From Eimeria necatrix (lineage: Eukaryota > Apicomplexa > Conoidasida > Eucoccidiorida > Eimeriidae): 12,611 nucleotides of DNA. A program made the position numbers and the translations under genes. The notes beneath the pieces were generated by a model. That model made no database searches. It was not told the origin of the DNA and saw only the letters and a program-made list of their open reading frames with translations. Shown one piece after another: positions 11,001 through 12,611 of the stretch; position 1 is the first letter of the stretch, and each line of letters starts with the position of its first letter. Where the stretch lies: contig NW_013651841.1 in the NCBI RefSeq assembly GCF_000499385.1, forward strand, positions 1 to 12,611, given 5' to 3'.

Positions 11001-11380
11001 CTGCGCATCCGCGCAAGCACTGGCAGGCTGCATTCTCTACTCAAGCACTGTTTCCTTGGCCTTTCACGTCGAAAGGGCTTCCGGCCATGCGTTCAAAATC
11101 GCACAAGGTGCTTCTAGCACGTAAGACGCCCTGCATTTTGTGCTGGGGGTGCAATGCAAGGAAAACGTTAAAGCTTATTTCAGATGTCGTATGTTTGTAA
11201 AATTTACAGCTGTTCTATGAAGAGTACTACAAATTTCCAATTACGGTGTACAAACGCTTTGTCGCATGGAAACAAAGAATAGCCAAACTTGTAATGGAAA
11301 GCGGGCAGCCGCTAGTTGCATGAAGATGGGCGTTTAACACGCGCGAAACGTTTCTTGCGTGCTGAGTCTCTCCTGGGTAT
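8057..11380. other. Non-coding stretch, no supportable gene
   Basis: Open frames reach 111 codons on the - strand (9442-9777, first codon TTG) and 82-85 codons elsewhere, with no recognised family and no coherent run of neighbouring frames. A T run of nine bases lies at 10642-10650. The 12-base string GGCTTGCAGAGG occurs near 9359 and also near 5819, but several such pairs are expected by chance. I see no copy here of the repeat that follows at 11381, so that repeat does not extend leftward as a longer array. Confidence 0.5.
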
Positions 11381-11592
11381 ACTTCTGTGTGGAGCGCAGA
11401 AGTCCCGTGCAGACTGAGGAGGTCAGATGGTTGGAGCATACTGCACAGCGTGCAACAACGTGGCAAAGTTCTCCGGCATGCGTGTTGAGCTGGGAGTGTG
11501 ACGCTGGACGCCATTGCACGCAAAACCATCAGCATTGGATTTCCGTACTGTACACGCTTGTTTCAGCGCAGGTTTTACGGTTTATAGGCTGC

Positions 11593-11613
11593 TCAAAGGA
11601 TCACACTGGGACT
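11593..11613 (+). other. Invariant block 1 of the diverged repeat, copy 1
   Basis: These 21 bases, beginning TCAAAGGATC and ending TGGGACT, are identical to 12414-12434 although the flanking repeat is only about two-thirds identical. In one frame they would encode KGSHWD and in another SKDHTGT, both open in both copies, but codon-position counts give no sign of protein constraint. They may be a protein-binding site, a transposase-recognition motif or an RNA element; none of these is shown. Confidence 0.6.
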
Positions 11614-11722
11614 ACGTCATCAACGGGACCTTCCGAACACGTGTGAAGTTTTTGAAGCCTGCTTCGGTGCTGTGTCGTTGTAGTTTCTCCATGAAGCCAG
11701 AAGTAGTGTGTGATTTCTTTGT

Positions 11723-11750
11723 TTCAGGCAGTATGTATCTCGGAGGTCAG
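11723..11750 (+). other. Invariant block 2 of the diverged repeat, copy 1
   Basis: These 28 bases, beginning TTCAGGCAG and ending GAGGTCAG, are identical to 12544-12571. In both copies the block is preceded by a T-rich stretch and starts with TTCAG, so it resembles a 3' splice acceptor followed by the start of an exon. That reading is inference: the putative exon meets an in-frame TAG shortly after the block in copy 2. Confidence 0.6.
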
Positions 11751-11790
11751 ACGTGGGAACTGCTTAGCTTTTCCACCTCGCGACAAGAAT

Positions 11791-12201
11791 GGCGTGTTTT
11801 CTTCATCGGAGAGTTAGCATTGGTACTTGGTATAGATTTTCCGCAATGTAGCGTTTCAGTTTGTACGGAGACGGTGAGCTTGCCGACGTTTATGCATCAA
11901 AGAAGATAATGTTTTTCACTCAACGCTTTTCCTCCTTCCAGCCAAACGTGTAACCAGAAAAATAGATCCAACCAAGTTATCAATATCAGTACCTTCCCCC
12001 AAATACAGCGCATTGAATCTAGAATTACCTTATGCGATTTCGAATTCGAAACGCGACGGAACGTCAATCACATGTACTTCCGACAATTTCCCGCGCACAC
12101 TCCTCTGTTTAACGTGCGGCTCTAAAGGCGCTTTTATTTCGGCGTCCTATCAGGACGAAACACATAAAATATTGCATGTATATTTGCTATCACGTGGTGC
12201 T
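11791..12201. other. Spacer between the two diverged repeat copies
   Basis: About 410 bases separate the aligned copies. If the repeat is a tandem array with a unit of about 821 bp, this interval is the second half of unit 1, and its homologue would lie just beyond the right edge of the window. It contains a 14-bp palindrome at 12038-12051. A frame covering much of it and of copy 2 (12013-12408) starts with TTG and is not recognised. Confidence 0.45.
12038..12051. repeat. 14-bp palindrome made of two TTCGAA units
   Basis: TTTCGAATTCGAAA is a perfect palindrome built from two adjacent TTCGAA units. With one base (A at 12037) bulged out, the dyad extends by three more pairs, GCG at 12034-12036 with CGC at 12052-12054. 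It lies between the two diverged repeat copies. About one perfect 14-bp palindrome is expected by chance in the window; the bulged extension makes this one somewhat better. Confidence 0.5.
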
Positions 12202-12413
12202 ACTTCTTTGTGGGGCGTAGGAATCCTATGCAGACTGAAAGTTCACATAGATGGAGCCCAGTACACAACGTACAGCAACATGGTTCGTGCTCTGGCACGC
12301 GTGGTGAGCAGGAAATATGCTGCTGGGTCGCTGGTGCTCGCCAAATTACCCGCATTGCATTTTGTGCCTTGCAGGTACTTCATTCGGCACAGGATCTACG
12401 GTTGCTAGCCGGT

Positions 12414-12434
12414 TCAAAGGATCACACTGGGACT
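12414..12434 (+). other. Invariant block 1 of the diverged repeat, copy 2
   Basis: These bases are identical to 11593-11613. The preceding bases GGT with the start of the block give GGTTCAAAGG, slightly like the B box of tRNA-derived promoters, but copy 1 has GCTCAAAGG here, so the resemblance is not conserved. Confidence 0.6.
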
Positions 12435-12543
12435 GCGTAATTGAACGGGCTCTTTCAAGCACTGTGGAGATTTTGAAACCAGTTTGTGTGTTGCATTGGT
12501 ATATCACTTTCGTGATGCTTGAAGTGAAATGCAGTTTCTCTGC

Positions 12544-12571
12544 TTCAGGCAGTATGTATCTCGGAGGTCAG
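12544..12571 (+). other. Invariant block 2 of the diverged repeat, copy 2
   Basis: These bases are identical to 11723-11750, again after a pyrimidine-rich stretch ending in TTCAG. The frame that is open in copy 1 closes with TAG four bases after the block ends here. Confidence 0.6.
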
Positions 12572-12611
12572 GCGTAGACGCTGCTTTGCGTTTCCACCTG
12601 ACGACAAAAAT

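Larger units (their letters stand above)
11381..11790 (+). repeat. Diverged repeat, copy 1
   Basis: This segment aligns in the same orientation to 12202-12611. The offset is 821 at both ends, but it drifts between 819 and 824 across 11420-11560, showing several small indels. From 11592 to the right edge the alignment is ungapped. Over 162 of those bases I count 50 mismatches, 32 of them transitions, the pattern of true homologues that have decayed with time. Two stretches are identical between copies: 21 bases at 11593-11613 and 28 bases at 11723-11750. Weak similarity may continue upstream to about 11341. A 131-codon frame covers this copy (11514-11909, first codon TTG), but the mismatch pattern does not support coding. 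No family is recognised. Confidence 0.85.
12202..12611 (+). repeat. Diverged repeat, copy 2 (cut by window edge)
   Basis: This is the homologue of 11381-11790 and continues to the last base of the window, so its true right end is not visible. It keeps both invariant blocks (12414-12434 and 12544-12571). In the frame corresponding to the open one of copy 1 it has a TAG directly after block 2 and a TGA about 30 bases later, so it could not encode the same protein without splicing. Several CG dinucleotides of one copy appear as TG, CA or TA in the other, in both directions. Confidence 0.85.

Noticed and set aside
11514..11909. 131-codon frame over diverged repeat copy 1
   Set aside because: It starts with TTG; the first ATG comes late (11691). 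Its counterpart in copy 2 has in-frame stops, and the mismatches show no third-position excess.
12013..12408. 131-codon frame between and into copy 2
   Set aside because: It starts with TTG, has no recognised motif, and the corresponding frame of copy 1 is not the conserved one.
12411..12430. tRNA or tRNA-derived SINE B box (GGTTCAAAGG)
   Set aside because: No cloverleaf can be drawn around it, no good A box lies at the right distance, and the other repeat copy lacks the leading GGT.

Overview
This window looks like non-coding eukaryotic DNA. In 12.6 kb I find no gene I can defend on either strand. The longest open frame that begins with ATG is 120 codons (2360-2722), which is about what chance gives in a sequence of this length. 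None of the translated frames shows a protein family I recognise. Four 60-base lines that I counted give about 43% G+C, and CpG is common. The absence of dense coding argues against a bacterium, archaeon, phage or trypanosomatid. The common CpG argues against a vertebrate or a heavily methylated plant. An intron-rich protist or an invertebrate would fit, but I cannot name the organism.

Layout. Bases 1-177 are strongly G-rich on the + strand (46 G against 14 C in bases 61-160), are open in two frames, and contain a possible loose G-quadruplex. From about 178 to 6800 there is unremarkable non-coding sequence with a few short palindromes; the clearest is a 16-bp A+T palindrome at 4696-4711, directly after a small G+C hairpin. 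At 6801-7669 lies a perfect tandem duplication: two identical 433-bp copies separated by 3 bases. Each copy carries a 9-bp hairpin with a GAAA loop. From 7670 to 11380 there is again no gene, only two overlapping palindromes at 8038-8056.

The right end (11381-12611) holds two diverged copies of another repeat, in the same orientation and about 821 bp apart. The second copy is cut by the window edge. Most of the pair is only moderately similar, with small indels in the upstream half, but two blocks of 21 and 28 bases are identical. Over a 162-base ungapped stretch the mismatches fall evenly on the three codon positions (17, 17, 16), so the conservation does not look like protein constraint. 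The two blocks may instead be conserved as DNA or RNA.

The two observations most worth following up are the recent 433-bp tandem duplication, which could be an assembly artefact, and the diverged repeat with its two invariant blocks. Nothing here suggests genes working together, and I see no defence system, mobile-element protein, CRISPR array or structural RNA gene.
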